Assembly (NCBI GenBank): GCA_963746885.1
Contig: CAVVDM010000004.1
Span: forward strand, 434,001-498,000
Length of the DNA stretch: 64,000 bases
From: DATARH01 sp963746885
Lineage (GTDB): Bacteria; Pseudomonadota; Alphaproteobacteria; ATCC43930; CGMCC-115725
Reading direction: 5' to 3'
Below, piece by piece: positions 1 to 13,106 of this stretch; position 1 is the first letter of the stretch; each line of letters starts with the position of its first letter. The notes beneath the pieces are model-generated. The model searched no databases, was not told the DNA's origin, and worked only from the letters and a program-made list of their open reading frames with translations. The translations under genes and the position numbers were made by a program.

Positions 1-1
1 C

Positions 2-394
2 CTCGCCGTCCCGAAGATGTGGCGGCCGATCAGCCCCTCGGACGATCCGGTGACGCCGGCGCAGGCGCTGGCGGCGGCGCAGCGCCTGGGCCTCGCCGGC
101 CCCGTTTTCAACAGCGAGTCGTTCGGGGGCTACCTGATCTTCCGCGGCGTTCCAACCTTTATCGACGGTCGCGTCGAGATGTACGGCAACGATTTCCTCG
201 CGCGGGATTTCGCGGCCGAGCACGGTAACAAGGTCGCGCTCACGGACATTCTCGCCCGTTATCACATCATGTGGACGCTGCTTGCGCCGGATGCAGGCGC
301 CGTCGCGGTGATGGACCAGCTACCCGGATGGCGCCGCGTCTATGCCGACAATCGCGCGGTGATCCACCGCCGCGTCGGATCGCCGGGTCCTTGA
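2..394 (+). CDS. C-terminal part of a membrane protein (5' end outside window)
   Basis: The frame is open from the first bases of the window to a TGA at 392-394, so only the last ~130 residues are present. The visible part is soluble-looking and carries the FNSESFGGYLIF...PTFIDGRVEMYG pattern. From memory, this pattern closes many multi-pass proteins related to ArnT/PMT-type glycosyltransferases, where it forms the periplasmic tail. Specific function is not recognisable. The next gene starts on the stop of this one (TTGA overlap), which suggests a two-gene unit encoding membrane proteins. Confidence 0.6.
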   Translation, partial: LAVPKMWRPISPSDDPVTPAQALAAAQRLGLAGPVFNSESFGGYLIFRGVPTFIDGRVEMYGNDFLARDFAAEHGNKVALTDILARYHIMWTLLAPDAGAVAVMDQLPGWRRVYADNRAVIHRRVGSPGP

Positions 395-1971
395 TCGGCG
401 CCGCGGTGCAGCGCGGCGGGCGTGCTGCCCCGTCGCCGGCCGGTGATGCGGCCGACGCGCTCTATCGCGCGGCTCGATCGGACCGATGGGTCGCGCTGGC
501 GGTCGGCACGGTGGTGCTGGCGGTGCCGTTTGCCGCCTACACCAGTTTCGTCCTCTATCAGTTTTACACAAAGGGCAGCTTCCTGCTCGATTCCGGGTGG
601 TTCGCCTTTGTCATGTCGGCGCACGATCTGCGCCTGGCCAATCCGCTGGCGCTGGGTGGCGGCAGTTTCTTCGCCACGCACATCGCGCCCATCTTCCTCG
701 CAACAGCCCTTCTCAGGCGTGGGCTGCCGGTTTCCGATCCGCAGTTTTTTGCCTTCTTTATGGGGCTGTGCCAGGCGCTGCCCGGGCTTGGCGTGTTCTG
801 GATCTTGCGCGTCGGCTTCGGTATGCGCAGCCCGCTGGCGACCATGCTCGCCGGCGCCATCGCCATCGCGTTCGCGTTCAACGGCTTGGCACTGGCGATC
901 GCGCGCTACCCGCATTTCGAGATCCTGGTAGCCGCCAGTATCATCCTGTTTGCGGTAGCGCTGGTGCGGCGACAACTGATCGTCGCGACGATCTGCTTTG
1001 TGGTTGCGCTGGCGACCCGCGAGGATGCCGGCTTTCACCTGTTTGGCATCCTCCTCGTGCTGATTGCAGTCAACCGTCGGCGCGGCCTTGCCTGGCGGGA
1101 ACAGCGCGCCGAACTCACCTTTGCCGTGTCCGCGGCGGCATACAGCGCCGCTGCGCTCGCGCTGCTGCTGGCGATCGCGACGGGTCCCTCGGCGCTGGCG
1201 CGGATTTACATCGGCGAGGTCCCCTTCGCCAGCCTGACCGTCGGCACCGTCATCACGCGTTTGGTCGGCTGGGTGGTCTATCGCGGTTATGTGATCCTGC
1301 CGGCGGCGATCGCTGCGCTGTGGGCGGCGCGGGCGCGTAACCCTTACATTCTCGTCGGTTACGCCGCCTTCGTGCCATGGGGGCTGTTGCAGCTGATCGC
1401 GGCCAGCGACATTGCCGGCACGCTGTCGGGCTATTACGCCTATCCCTACCTGATCGCAAGTTTCTGGCCGCTGGTCGGCGTGCTGCTGAATCGCCGCCGC
1501 GGTGCATCCGGGCCGGCGGCCGCCCCGCTATTGGCATTCTCGGCGATGATCGCCGCCTCGTTTGTTGGCATCAGTCACCAGTACAACCCCGGCGGATTTG
1601 CATTAGTCGGCGGCTTCCTCGATCTGCCCTCACCCTCACGCCAGGCCGCGACGGAGCGAGCGGCGGCACAGCTCGCGGCATCGCTGCCGGCGCTCGGTAC
1701 GGTTGTGGTGGATGGCAGCGTCGCCGCATTGGTGCCGAACGACGTCACGTGGAGTGAGACCCTGGCCGGGCGGCGGTCTGCTCGCCCCGACACCATCGTC
1801 TACTTCACCGCGGGGTATGAAGCCGCCACGGCGCGCCGGCTCGCCGCGACGGTTGGCCTCCACCGGTATTATCGGGTGTGTGGCACCGCGATCCGCCTTG
1901 TCACCGATCGGCCGCCCGCCCCCTCCATGCCGCTCGCCGGGGTGCTGGTCCCGCTCGGCCCGGCGGATTAG
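391..1971 (+). CDS. multi-pass membrane protein, DUF2079/glycosyltransferase-like
   Basis: About 526 residues with roughly ten hydrophobic segments, the first just after a basic N-terminus. An early luminal-type loop holds LLDSGWFAF and FFATHIAPIF, and a later loop holds ATREDAGFH. Together these resemble the acidic and H-x-x-P loops of DUF2079-like membrane proteins, but this is a family impression and no substrate can be named. The start is uncertain: TTG at 391 overlaps the stop of the upstream gene, and GTG at 406 is the alternative. The frame is open further upstream, but that part overlaps the previous gene. Confidence 0.6.
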   Translation: MIGAAVQRGGRAAPSPAGDAADALYRAARSDRWVALAVGTVVLAVPFAAYTSFVLYQFYTKGSFLLDSGWFAFVMSAHDLRLANPLALGGGSFFATHIAPIFLATALLRRGLPVSDPQFFAFFMGLCQALPGLGVFWILRVGFGMRSPLATMLAGAIAIAFAFNGLALAIARYPHFEILVAASIILFAVALVRRQLIVATICFVVALATREDAGFHLFGILLVLIAVNRRRGLAWREQRAELTFAVSAAAYSAAALALLLAIATGPSALARIYIGEVPFASLTVGTVITRLVGWVVYRGYVILPAAIAALWAARARNPYILVGYAAFVPWGLLQLIAASDIAGTLSGYYAYPYLIASFWPLVGVLLNRRRGASGPAAAPLLAFSAMIAASFVGISHQYNPGGFALVGGFLDLPSPSRQAATERAAAQLAASLPALGTVVVDGSVAALVPNDVTWSETLAGRRSARPDTIVYFTAGYEAATARRLAATVGLHRYYRVCGTAIRLVTDRPPAPSMPLAGVLVPLGPAD

Positions 1972-2131
1972 GCGCCGCGCCACCGCCCAGCGGCGCCGCC
2001 TCGACAATCGGGGGCTGGTCCTATAAGACGGCGGGGAAAGCGGGCGGGCTTTTGTCGTGGCTGTTCCCGGTCTTGCTTTCGCTCTTGAACAACGCCGGTC
2101 GCCTCCCCCAGATCTTTCTCCGAACCCGTCC

Positions 2132-4819
<2,688 letters not shown>

Positions 4820-5027
4820 GCCGGAGTCGCATCGAGCGGTGCGACGGATGATTCGCCGCGCGGTTGCGCACGATTGCCCGGCAGCCCGCGTCCGGCGAGC
4901 GATAAGTCTTTGTATTTCAAATATAGTTCAATCCATCTCGACGATATCCTCGGGGTAACACATAATTGCGGAGGCAGTGGTGCGGGGGGTCCGCCAACCT
5001 GCCGGACCAGGGGTCGGTGCGAATAGA

Positions 5028-5882
5028 ATGATGCGCTTCAACGCAACGGCGTCGCTTCTTATCGCGCTCAGCGTGGTTGCTCTCGCCGGATGCGAGGACT
5101 CGCCAATTCATCTTGATCCGCTCGCGGTAAACGGCCGCGACGGCGGTGGCGCCCCGCTCAACTATGACACCATGATGCGGATCGGGGCTGCCGCTCACGC
5201 CGGGGGTGACCTTGCGACCGCGGTAGGCATCTACCGCCGTGCTGCCGCGGTAGCGCCGCACGCTACGGCCCCGTTTGTCGCCGCCGGCAATACGCTGCTC
5301 GAAATGGGTGAAACCAACGAGGCAATCGTCGCTTACAATTCGGCGTTGGCGCGCAACGATCGTGACCCGGAGGCGTTGCGCGGGCTGGCGCGTGCGTATC
5401 TTCACACCGGGAAGCCAGAACTCGCCGGGCACGCGCTCGCCGTCGCCTATAAGGAGACGCCGAACGACCCCAAGCTGCTGCAGATGATCGGGGTCGCGGA
5501 TGATTTCGCCGGCGAGCACGAGGAGGCGCAGGCGCGCTATCGCCGGGCGCTCGAACTGTTGCCGCGTGATCCCGGATTGTCGCTTGACCTTGCGCTGTCG
5601 CTGGCGCTTACCGGAGATTATGCCCCGGCAATTGCGATTTTGCGGCCGATCGCAATGGCGGTTAGCGCCACACCGCGCGAGCGCCAGACGCTGGCGCTGA
5701 TTTACGGTCTGGCCGGCGACCGCCGCGAGGCAGAGCGGGTGGCGCGGCTCGATCTCGACCCGGAATCAGTGCAGAGCAATCTCGCCTATTACGACACCCT
5801 GCGGCGGCTGTCGCCGTCGGCGCGGGCGCGGGCCATTGAATCATTGACCACCCGTAGAAGCCCGCGCCGGGTGCCGTCTTAG
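5028..5882 (+). CDS. tadD: TPR lipoprotein, TadD-like pilus assembly protein
   Basis: A secreted lipoprotein of ~284 aa: a basic N-terminus, a hydrophobic run, and lipobox LAGC with the acylated Cys at residue 21-22. At least four TPR-like repeats follow (for example GNTLLEMGETNEAIVAYNSAL and RGLARAYLHTGKPELAGHAL). TadD pilotins of the Flp/Tad system have this build and help the secretin reach the outer membrane. It converges on the tad operon with a 48-base gap, which supports the call. Two in-frame ATGs (5028 and 5031) are equally possible. The ~120 bases before it are unusually AT-rich and may hold its promoter. Confidence 0.75.
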   Translation: MMRFNATASLLIALSVVALAGCEDSPIHLDPLAVNGRDGGGAPLNYDTMMRIGAAAHAGGDLATAVGIYRRAAAVAPHATAPFVAAGNTLLEMGETNEAIVAYNSALARNDRDPEALRGLARAYLHTGKPELAGHALAVAYKETPNDPKLLQMIGVADDFAGEHEEAQARYRRALELLPRDPGLSLDLALSLALTGDYAPAIAILRPIAMAVSATPRERQTLALIYGLAGDRREAERVARLDLDPESVQSNLAYYDTLRRLSPSARARAIESLTTRRSPRRVPS

Positions 5883-5930
5883 AGCCGTCGGCGTTTTGCT
5901 GCGCGATAGCCTCTGACCGGCACGGCTGCT

Positions 5931-7022
5931 CTAGGGCTTAGTCCCGTTGTTGCCACCCGACGTCGCGGCGGAGCCGGTGCCGACGCCAGTGCTGGTGACG
6001 GCTGGGCTGCCGCCGGGAACCACGTTGCGGTGCGAGAAGGTATCGATGATACCGATCACTGCCGGGCCGAGCAACACGATGAACAGCGTCGGCAGGATGA
6101 ACAGGATCATCGGCACCGTCAGCATGGCGGGAAGGCGTGCCGCCTTTTCCTCGGCGCGGGTGATGCGTGCCTCGCGAAACTCCGCCGCCAGGATGCGCAG
6201 CGACTGGGCCAGCGGCGTGCCGAATTTCGCGGTCTGCAGCAACGTGTTCACGACGCCGCGGATCGAGCCCATGTTGGTGCGGGCGTTGAGGTTCTCAAAG
6301 GCCACACGGCGGTCGGGCAGGTAGGTCAATTCGGCGGCTGTGATGCCGAATTCTTCGCTGAGATCCGGCCACGTCATCTCGAGTTCGCGCGACACGCGCA
6401 CCAGCGAGGCGTCAAGGCTGAGCCCGGCCTCGGCACAGATCACCAGCAGATCGAGCGCGTCCGGCAGGCCCAATTCCATCTGGTGAGAGCGCTTTTTAAC
6501 GAGGTTTTTGAGAAAAACATCGGGGGCGAAAAAGCCGAGCACGGCGGCCCCCAATGCCGCGAAGCCGCGAAGATGCTCCGGAATTGGCAGGATGTGCGCC
6601 CCGTATGAATCGGCCAGGATGAGTGCACCGAACACAAAGGGCATCGCCAAGCGGGCAAACAGATAACGGATCATTGCCTCGTTTGTGCGGATGCCCGCCT
6701 GTGCAAGCAACATGCGGGCATCTTGTGCGTGCTTGGAGCGCAAGAGGTTGAGACGGGTCACGATCTGGCTCATCAGCCCGGCCGCCGTCAACCGCTGGCG
6801 TCCGCGTCGTGTCTCGATTGCCTCGGTGCGCAGGCCTTCGCGACGCAGCGCGATTTTTGTGTAGCGCCGCTCGAACGGGTTGCTGCCGCGCAACGCCTGC
6901 CACACCGCCAGGAAGGCGATGAGGACCGCCGTCGCCGCAAGCAGTGCAATCAGGTCACTGGGGCTCAGCCAGTAGGGCAGCCAGTCTTCGAGCCGGAAAT
7001 CTGCTACGCGGTTGCTTGCCAT
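5931..7022 (-). CDS. tadC: Flp/Tad pilus inner-membrane platform protein TadC
   Basis: 363-aa inner-membrane protein with an N-terminal membrane helix (residues ~24-41), two central helices, the T2SSF helical domain (ELGLPDALDLLVICAEAGLSL and the EEKAARLPAMLTVPMILFILP block) and a C-terminal helix, then a polar Gly/Ser/Thr tail. TadC pairs with TadB as the platform on which the CpaF ATPase acts. It is the last gene of the leftward cpaA-tadC operon, 13 bases after tadB, and the frame is intact. Confidence 0.9.
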   Translation of the reverse strand: MASNRVADFRLEDWLPYWLSPSDLIALLAATAVLIAFLAVWQALRGSNPFERRYTKIALRREGLRTEAIETRRGRQRLTAAGLMSQIVTRLNLLRSKHAQDARMLLAQAGIRTNEAMIRYLFARLAMPFVFGALILADSYGAHILPIPEHLRGFAALGAAVLGFFAPDVFLKNLVKKRSHQMELGLPDALDLLVICAEAGLSLDASLVRVSRELEMTWPDLSEEFGITAAELTYLPDRRVAFENLNARTNMGSIRGVVNTLLQTAKFGTPLAQSLRILAAEFREARITRAEEKAARLPAMLTVPMILFILPTLFIVLLGPAVIGIIDTFSHRNVVPGGSPAVTSTGVGTGSAATSGGNNGTKP

Positions 7023-7035
7023 CTTTCACATCGCA

Positions 7036-8031
7036 TCAAATTTCGAACCGCGCCATCTTGACCATGATGCCGACGCCGAGAAGCAGCATGCCGATCGCCA
7101 CCGCCAGCAGCATCAGCCCGCGAACGTCGGTGAACAGCGGCGCGATGTAAACAGGCGAGGTGATGCTGAGGATCGCGGTGACGAGGATCGGCAGCGAGCC
7201 GAGGATCATCGTGCTGGCGCGCGCCTCACTCGCCATGGCGCGAGCCTTGGCCCGCATTGCGCGGCGCCGGCGCAGCACGTCAGACAGGTTGTTCAGCGTT
7301 TCGGCGAGATTGCCGCCGGTCTCGCGTTGCACGCTCAAGGCGATGATGAAGAAGCGAAACTCCGGGGCGCTGATGCGCTTAGCGATGTCCCAGAGCAGGC
7401 CGTCGAGGTCGCGACCGAGCCGCATGCCGGCTTCGATGCCGCGAAACTCGACCCCGACCGGGTCGCCGATCTCCTGGCCGGCGTTGACGATCGCTTCGGT
7501 GATCGGCAGCCCGGCGCGCAAGGCCCGGACCATCAGGTCGATCGCTTCGGGGAACAGCCCGATAAACCGCGCCACCCGCCGCCGGCCCATGCGGCCGATC
7601 AGGTAATGAGGGATGAAGACGCCGAGCGCGGTGCCGAACGCCAAGCTCGCGACCAAGCTGAATCTGCCGAAAATTGCAATCAGCACGGCCAGCGCCAGGA
7701 CGGTACCGATTGTCACCATCATGTACTGCCCGACGCTGACGGTGCGGCCGGTTTTCGCCAGCCGTTCGACCAGCGCTTCGCGTCGGGGCAGCAGGCGAAA
7801 GATACGGTCGATGCCGGGGGTGGCGCTTTGACGTCGCGACAGCGAGCGGGTCTGCGGGGCGCCGCCGCGCCGTTCCGTCGATGCCTTGCGGAAGGCGACC
7901 TCTTGCAGGCGCCGCGTATAGCGCCGCGAGTTGCCGCCGGCAACCGCCGCGGCGATCAGCAGCATGGTGATCCCGCTTGTCGCGCCAATCAGCAGCGCGA
8001 TAGCGGTGGTCGGATCGAGCATGCCGGTCAT
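7036..8031 (-). CDS. tadB: Flp/Tad pilus inner-membrane platform protein TadB
   Basis: 331-aa T2SSF-domain protein: an N-terminal helix, a basic cytoplasmic stretch, two central helices, the FPEAIDLMVRALRAGLPITEA signature and a terminal pair of helices. It is the platform partner of TadC and the CpaF ATPase. The start lies three bases after the cpaF stop, so translation is probably coupled. The frame is intact. Confidence 0.9.
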   Translation of the reverse strand: MTGMLDPTTAIALLIGATSGITMLLIAAAVAGGNSRRYTRRLQEVAFRKASTERRGGAPQTRSLSRRQSATPGIDRIFRLLPRREALVERLAKTGRTVSVGQYMMVTIGTVLALAVLIAIFGRFSLVASLAFGTALGVFIPHYLIGRMGRRRVARFIGLFPEAIDLMVRALRAGLPITEAIVNAGQEIGDPVGVEFRGIEAGMRLGRDLDGLLWDIAKRISAPEFRFFIIALSVQRETGGNLAETLNNLSDVLRRRRAMRAKARAMASEARASTMILGSLPILVTAILSITSPVYIAPLFTDVRGLMLLAVAIGMLLLGVGIMVKMARFEI

Positions 8032-8034
8032 CGG

Positions 8035-9717
8035 TCAGATCACCTCAAGCAATGCCCGGTCGAGGCCGAAATATTCGGCGCGTGGCAGGAAGGCGGGCCG
8101 AATGCCGCTCGGCTGGAAGGTGCCGCGCAGCTTGCCGTCGGTCGACTCACCCTGGAACTGGTAGGTGAACAGGTCCTGCGTCGTGATGATGTCGCCCTCC
8201 ATGCCGACCACCTCGGTGACCTGCGTCACCCGGCGTTGGCCGTCGCGCATGCGGTTGACCTGACAGATCAGATGGACCGCCGAGGCGATCTGGGTGCGCA
8301 TCGCCTTCGAGGGCAGGTTGATCCCGGCCATACCGATCATGTTTTCGAGTCGGGTCAGCGCCTCGCGGGGATTGTTCGCGTGGATGGTGCTCATCGAGCC
8401 GTCATGGCCGGTGTTCATCGCCTGCAGCATGTCGAGCGCTTCCTCGCCGCGGCACTCACCGATGATGATGCGGTCGGGTCGCATACGCAGGGCATTCTTC
8501 AGCAGATCGCGCATGTTGATCTCGCCGGTCCCCTCGAGATTGGCGGTGCGCGTCTCGAGCCGGACGACATGCGGCTGCTGCAGCTGCAATTCCGCCGCGT
8601 CCTCGATCGTCACCGTCCGCTCGGTGCTGTCGATCATGCGCGACAGCGCATTCAACAGAGTGGTCTTGCCCGAGCCGGTGCCGCCCGAGATCAGGATGTT
8701 CAGCCGGCATCGCGCTGCAATCTTTAACAGCGTCGCCATCGCCGGCGAGATGCTGTTGCCGGTCGCCATCGTGTCGAGGGTAATCGTCTTTTTGGAGAAT
8801 TTTCGGATCGAGATCGACGCCCCGTCGATCGCCAGCGGCGGGATGATGATGTTGACGCGGCTGCCGTCGGGCAGGCGGGCGTCGACCAGCGGTCGCGACT
8901 CGTCGATGCGCCGGCCGATCCGCGTCACGATCTTGGTGCAGATGTTCATCAGGTGCTGGTCGTCACGGAACGACACCTCGGTCAATTCGAGCTTGCCGCG
9001 CCGCTCGACGTAGACCTGCTTCGGCCCGTTGACCATAATGTCGCTGACGGTCTCGTCGGCGATCAGCGGCTCGAGGGGCCCCAGCCCCAGCATGTCGGCG
9101 ATCAGCGACTCGACCAGCTCGCGCTGCTCGGTGAAGTTCAGCTGGATCTTGGTTTCCGCCAGCAGTTCCTTGACCCAGCCGGTCAGCTGCGCCTCGAAGG
9201 CGGGGCGCGGCATCTCGGCCGCGGCGGCGACGTCCATGTGCTCGAGAACGAGCGGCTGGATCTGCGCCTTGGCCGCCTCGATCGCGGCCTTGTGCGGGTT
9301 GCGCCGGTTGGTCGGATCGACGCCGCCGGGCGTCAGCAGGGTCTGCATGATGTCGGTAACGAGATCGCGCCGGCCGAGCGGGTTGGCCTCGATCCCGTGA
9401 CGGACAAAGTACGCCTGCACCGCGGCGTCGACGATCTTGGCGAGATCGCCGCGGCTGAGCAGGGCGCGCCGCTCTGGGCGGATCTCGGCGCTGAGCCGCG
9501 CGCTCAACTCCTCGCGCGCGATCCCCAGGCGTTCCTCGATCGAGGATTCCTGCTCAATGATCGGAAGCGGAGCGACCATCTTTTCCGGTGCGGCGCCGTT
9601 GTTGGCCGCGCCGTTGTTGGGGCCATTGCCATCACCCCTGGCCCGTCGCGCCGAAAGCTCGGCGATGCGGGCGTCGAGGCCACCTTCGGTGCGCTGCCGT
9701 CCGAACATTGTTACCAT
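8035..9717 (-). CDS. cpaF: Flp/Tad pilus secretion ATPase CpaF/TadA
   Basis: 560-aa hexameric secretion ATPase of the GspE/VirB11 superfamily that powers pilus assembly from the cytoplasmic side of the TadB/TadC platform. Walker A GGTGSGKTT is at residues 345-353; the Asp box, the Walker B region (RPDRIIIGECRGEEALDML) and the His box (GHDGSMSTIHANNP) follow in order. The long N-terminal extension has Asn/Gly repeats. ATG at 9717 lies inside the end of cpaE (7-base overlap). The frame is intact. Confidence 0.95.
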   Translation of the reverse strand: MVTMFGRQRTEGGLDARIAELSARRARGDGNGPNNGAANNGAAPEKMVAPLPIIEQESSIEERLGIAREELSARLSAEIRPERRALLSRGDLAKIVDAAVQAYFVRHGIEANPLGRRDLVTDIMQTLLTPGGVDPTNRRNPHKAAIEAAKAQIQPLVLEHMDVAAAAEMPRPAFEAQLTGWVKELLAETKIQLNFTEQRELVESLIADMLGLGPLEPLIADETVSDIMVNGPKQVYVERRGKLELTEVSFRDDQHLMNICTKIVTRIGRRIDESRPLVDARLPDGSRVNIIIPPLAIDGASISIRKFSKKTITLDTMATGNSISPAMATLLKIAARCRLNILISGGTGSGKTTLLNALSRMIDSTERTVTIEDAAELQLQQPHVVRLETRTANLEGTGEINMRDLLKNALRMRPDRIIIGECRGEEALDMLQAMNTGHDGSMSTIHANNPREALTRLENMIGMAGINLPSKAMRTQIASAVHLICQVNRMRDGQRRVTQVTEVVGMEGDIITTQDLFTYQFQGESTDGKLRGTFQPSGIRPAFLPRAEYFGLDRALLEVI

Positions 9718-10925
9718 CGCGAGAACCCGAAGAGTTTGCGTTTTTGCGTCTCGCTGGCGCCGGCGAGGGCCGTAATCAGCTGGTCAATTTCACGTACCAC
9801 CGGGCTGCGCGGGGCTGCCACCGGCAGGGGCTGACCAGCATTGGTTGCTGCGCCCGCCGATTTGGCGTCGTGCGACAGGCTCGCGTCAAGCGATTTGCCG
9901 ACCGCCTTTTCAAACTCGGACTTGCCGACCGTGGCCCGCTCGCCGCTGGCGCCGGCATCAACCAGCAGCACCTGGGTCTGCGGCGCATGCTCGCGCATCA
10001 GGGTCTGCAGGCGGATCGTGTCGCGCAGCCCGGCCAGACTGCGCTCGCACATCAGCACCACCCGGCCGGCGGCACCCAGCACGACCCGCTGCGTTGGGGT
10101 CACCCAGCGCGGCAGGTCGATCACCACCCAGGCAAACTTGCGGCGCAGCTCATAGAGCAACACGTCGATCGCCCCGGCATCGACCATCAGCGTCTCGGCC
10201 ATCGCCGCCTCCGACGCCAGGATCCGTAGCGTTTCCGATACCTTGACCGTCGCCCGATCGACAAACAGCGCATCGATGCGCGAGGGCTGTTCCAGCGCTT
10301 CGCACAGGCCGCTGCCGGGGTCGGTATCGAGATTGAGTGCGACCGTGCCGAAATGCAGATCGAGATCGAGCAGGACGGTGTTTTCCTTGTGCTTGTCGGA
10401 AAGGATCCAAGAGAAGGCCACGGCCGTCGTCGTGGTCCCGACGCCGCCCCGGCTGCCCATGAATACCACCACCTGGCCGAGCCCGGCGCCGGCCCCGCCG
10501 CCGCCCGAGCTGCTGCGTTTTTCGAGCCCGATCGCCAGCGCCTCGCGGCTTACCGGCTTGACGAGGTAATCGGACGCGCCGGCCGCCAACAGGTCGCGGA
10601 ATAGGCCGACATCGTTGACGGTACCGAGCGCCAGGATCTTGAGGTCGGGGCCTCCCACCGAGCGCGCCGCGCTGAGTTCGGCGATCGGCGCGGTCGAGTC
10701 GGACAGGTCGAGAATGAGGACCCGCGGATTGCCGCCCTCGCGGATGCGCCGCAGCGCAGCATCGAGTGACGGCTCGAGGTTCAGCTCGTCTTCGAGCTGG
10801 AGCTCGCGCACGATGCCCTGGACGCGATCGAGGGTCGGCTGGTCCTGGAGGACCGCGACGAGGCCCTCGCGATCCGGCTTTTTTGCGGCGGGCGGGGTGG
10901 CGCTGACGGCACTGGCTGCTCTCAT
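9711..10925 (-). CDS. cpaE: pilus assembly ATPase CpaE/TadZ (receiver-like + ParA-like)
   Basis: 404 aa. Residues ~20-130 resemble an atypical receiver domain (VLILDLSDST, LAAGASDYLVKPV). From ~150 there is a ParA/MinD-type ATPase with deviant Walker A GSRGGVGTTT. TadZ/CpaE proteins place the Tad machine at the cell pole. The start ATG overlaps the cpaD stop (ATGA) and the end overlaps cpaF, so the genes are translationally linked. The frame is intact. Confidence 0.92.
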   Translation of the reverse strand: MRAASAVSATPPAAKKPDREGLVAVLQDQPTLDRVQGIVRELQLEDELNLEPSLDAALRRIREGGNPRVLILDLSDSTAPIAELSAARSVGGPDLKILALGTVNDVGLFRDLLAAGASDYLVKPVSREALAIGLEKRSSSGGGGAGAGLGQVVVFMGSRGGVGTTTTAVAFSWILSDKHKENTVLLDLDLHFGTVALNLDTDPGSGLCEALEQPSRIDALFVDRATVKVSETLRILASEAAMAETLMVDAGAIDVLLYELRRKFAWVVIDLPRWVTPTQRVVLGAAGRVVLMCERSLAGLRDTIRLQTLMREHAPQTQVLLVDAGASGERATVGKSEFEKAVGKSLDASLSHDAKSAGAATNAGQPLPVAAPRSPVVREIDQLITALAGASETQKRKLFGFSRW

Positions 10926-11609
10926 GGCTGACTCCCGGAAGCCCCGGCGCCGGCGCCGGCGGGCGGCCCGGTGTTTGTTGCCGCGATCGGCCCGAGCGCG
11001 GCGGCGGTCGGCAGCAGGACCTTGTCGTTGAGGTAGCGATTGACGGCGGCGGCGGCGGGGGCGGCCTCGGCCATTCCGACCGGGCGGCCCTCGGCCAGGT
11101 CAGCCGGGTTCCACACCGACAAACCGAGGTCTACCGCCGTTGCGCATCCGAAATTGCTGGGCAGGGTGTTCGTAAAGCCGACATGCGCCTGCTTGCTCCA
11201 GTTGGGGCATGGCGGCAGGGTTACAAGATACCGCCCGGTCTCGATGATGGCCCGGTTGGGCGGCGCCGCCGAAAGCGAGCCCTGACTGGCGATGATGTGA
11301 TAGTGCAGCAGCTCCGCCGCGATGCTCTCGAACCGTGCCGCGGCGAGCGCCGGACTGCCGGATGCCGCAACCATGACGCGGTCTGAAGGAGCGATGCCGC
11401 CGCTCGCCGCCAGCGCCCGCAGCCGCGCCGCGTCGCGCGCGCAGCATCCGGCTCGATCCGGGCGCAAAGCGGACGTCGATGCGGGCCGTGGCATTGTCGA
11501 GCGTGACCGTCTTGGGCGCCTCGCTTTCGGTGTATTCGGCGGCCCCGGGGCGGCACGCCGCCAGCGCCAGCAGGAGGGCGGCGGCAACCAGGCTCGGATG
11601 CGGTTTCAT
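10922..11609 (-). CDS. cpaD: CpaD-family pilus lipoprotein (one frameshift)
   Basis: Begins with a lipoprotein signal (AAALLLALAAC, Cys19). The C-terminal half has CPNWSKQAH and FGCATAVDLGLSVWNPADL, the usual CpaD pattern (two Cys, N-P-A-D-L). Near 11440-11455 the reading frame changes by +1 within a CG-rich alternating run. Removing one base gives 228 aa, typical of the family. CpaD is an outer-membrane or periplasmic lipoprotein that supports the CpaC secretin. It lies 16 bases after cpaC and overlaps cpaE. Confidence 0.85.
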
Positions 11610-11625
11610 TGACCCGTCCCTCCCG

Positions 11626-13106
11626 TCAATCGAGGCGAAAGCCGACCGGGCCGACCAGCCCCTGACCGCCGGGGCCGAGCGGTCCTCGGGCCGGAGCCGG
11701 CAGGGTTTGTCGGTAGGTGTCGCCGTTGATGATCTGTTGCGCGTCATGCGGCGGATGAAAGCCGTCGGTCGGTGCCGCCAGGCTCGTCAGGGTCGGCTTG
11801 ACGAGATACGGCGTGACGATGATGACGAGCTCGCTTTCGTTGTGCTGAAACTGCTGCGATCGGAACAATTGGCCGATGATCGGGATGTCGCCCAGCCCCG
11901 GGATCTTTGATACCTGCTCCGTGGTCAATGTTCTGCAACAGCCCGGCGAGCATGAAGCTTTGGCCGCTGGCCAGCTCGACCGTCGTCTCGGCCCGCCTGA
12001 CCGTCAGAGCCGGGATCGTGACGCTGGCGGTCGAGCTGAGCGGCACCGACACCTCGCCGTTGGTGCTGAGCTGGCTGACCTCCGGCCGGATGCGCATGCA
12101 TTATATGTTCGGCGTCGATGATGGTCGGGGTGACGTCGAGCGACACGCCGAAATGTCTTGAACGCCACCGTGATCGTCGGGATCGCCGCCCCCGCTTGCC
12201 GCCGCTCCGGCAACCGGCACCGGGAACTCGCCGCCGGCGAGGAACGAGGCAGGCTGCCCGTTGGTCGCCGTCAGGTTTGGTTCGGCAAGCGTCGTCACGA
12301 GGCCTTCCTGGCGCGAGGGCGTCGAGGGTCGCCAAGGTCTTTGCGTTGTACGCCGCCCATCGCGAGTTGCAGCAGGTTGGTGTTCGCGATCGCGCCGCTG
12401 GTGATCGGGTTCTGCGTTGCGAACTGGATGTTGCCGGTTAGCTTGCTCCAGTTGACGCCGAGCGCCTTCAGGACCTGGCGGTCGATCTCGGCGACCTTGA
12501 CCCGGATATTGACCTGGTTCGGGGTCGCGACCGACAGCCGGTTGACAACGGTGCCCTTGGTCTGTTGGGCGATCGAGGCGGCGAGGCTGCGCAGCTTCTC
12601 GGCGCGCCCGGCGCTCGACACGTTGCCGCTCAGCACCAGCGAGTTCTCGACCGAGCTGACCTTGACGTTCTCGCCGGGGGCGATCGCGTGCAACGATTGG
12701 CGCACCCGCGACAGGTCATGCTCGACGTGCACCGGCGCGTTCAGCAAAACGTGATCCTCGGAATCGACCGCGTACAGCGCCGTCTCGCCGGGCATCTTGG
12801 CGGTCAGGTAGATCAGCGACGGCGTCTTGACCTGCACGTCGGCGACGTCCGGGTTGGCGATGAACACCGTGCTGGCCGGGCGCGGCAGGCGAATGAGGAT
12901 GCCCTTGCTGACCTCGAGCACGATCGGCGCGCCGCTGGCCGCGACCTCCTTGACCTTGCCCGGCGGGGCCGGCGGTGGGCATAGGCGGCGGCGGCGACGC
13001 AGTTGCCGCTTTGACGCGAGGGCGTCATCGCGGTTTCCGCGGTATGGCCGGCAGCACCCAGCACGAGCCAAGACGCCGCGACCCCGAGAGCGAGAAATTT
13101 GCGCAT
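11626..13106 (-). CDS. cpaC: CpaC outer-membrane secretin (seven frame changes)
   Basis: Outer-membrane channel of the Tad pilus. A signal peptide (MRKFLALG...GHTAETA) is followed by an N-terminal RcpA/CpaC domain (LIRLPRPASTVFIANPDVADVQV, then TALYAVD), a BON-like segment, and the secretin core (VNIRVKVAEIDRQVLKALGVNW, TLAEPNLTATNGQPASFLAGGEFPVPV, SKIPGLGDIPIIGQLF). The frame changes near 12975, 12340, 12312, 12190, 12166, 12104 and 11928: six fit +1 insertions, the first a deletion. The corrected length is ~491 aa. The ATG overlaps the cpaB stop (TGATG). Every domain is present in order, so sequence error is likelier than decay. Confidence 0.88.
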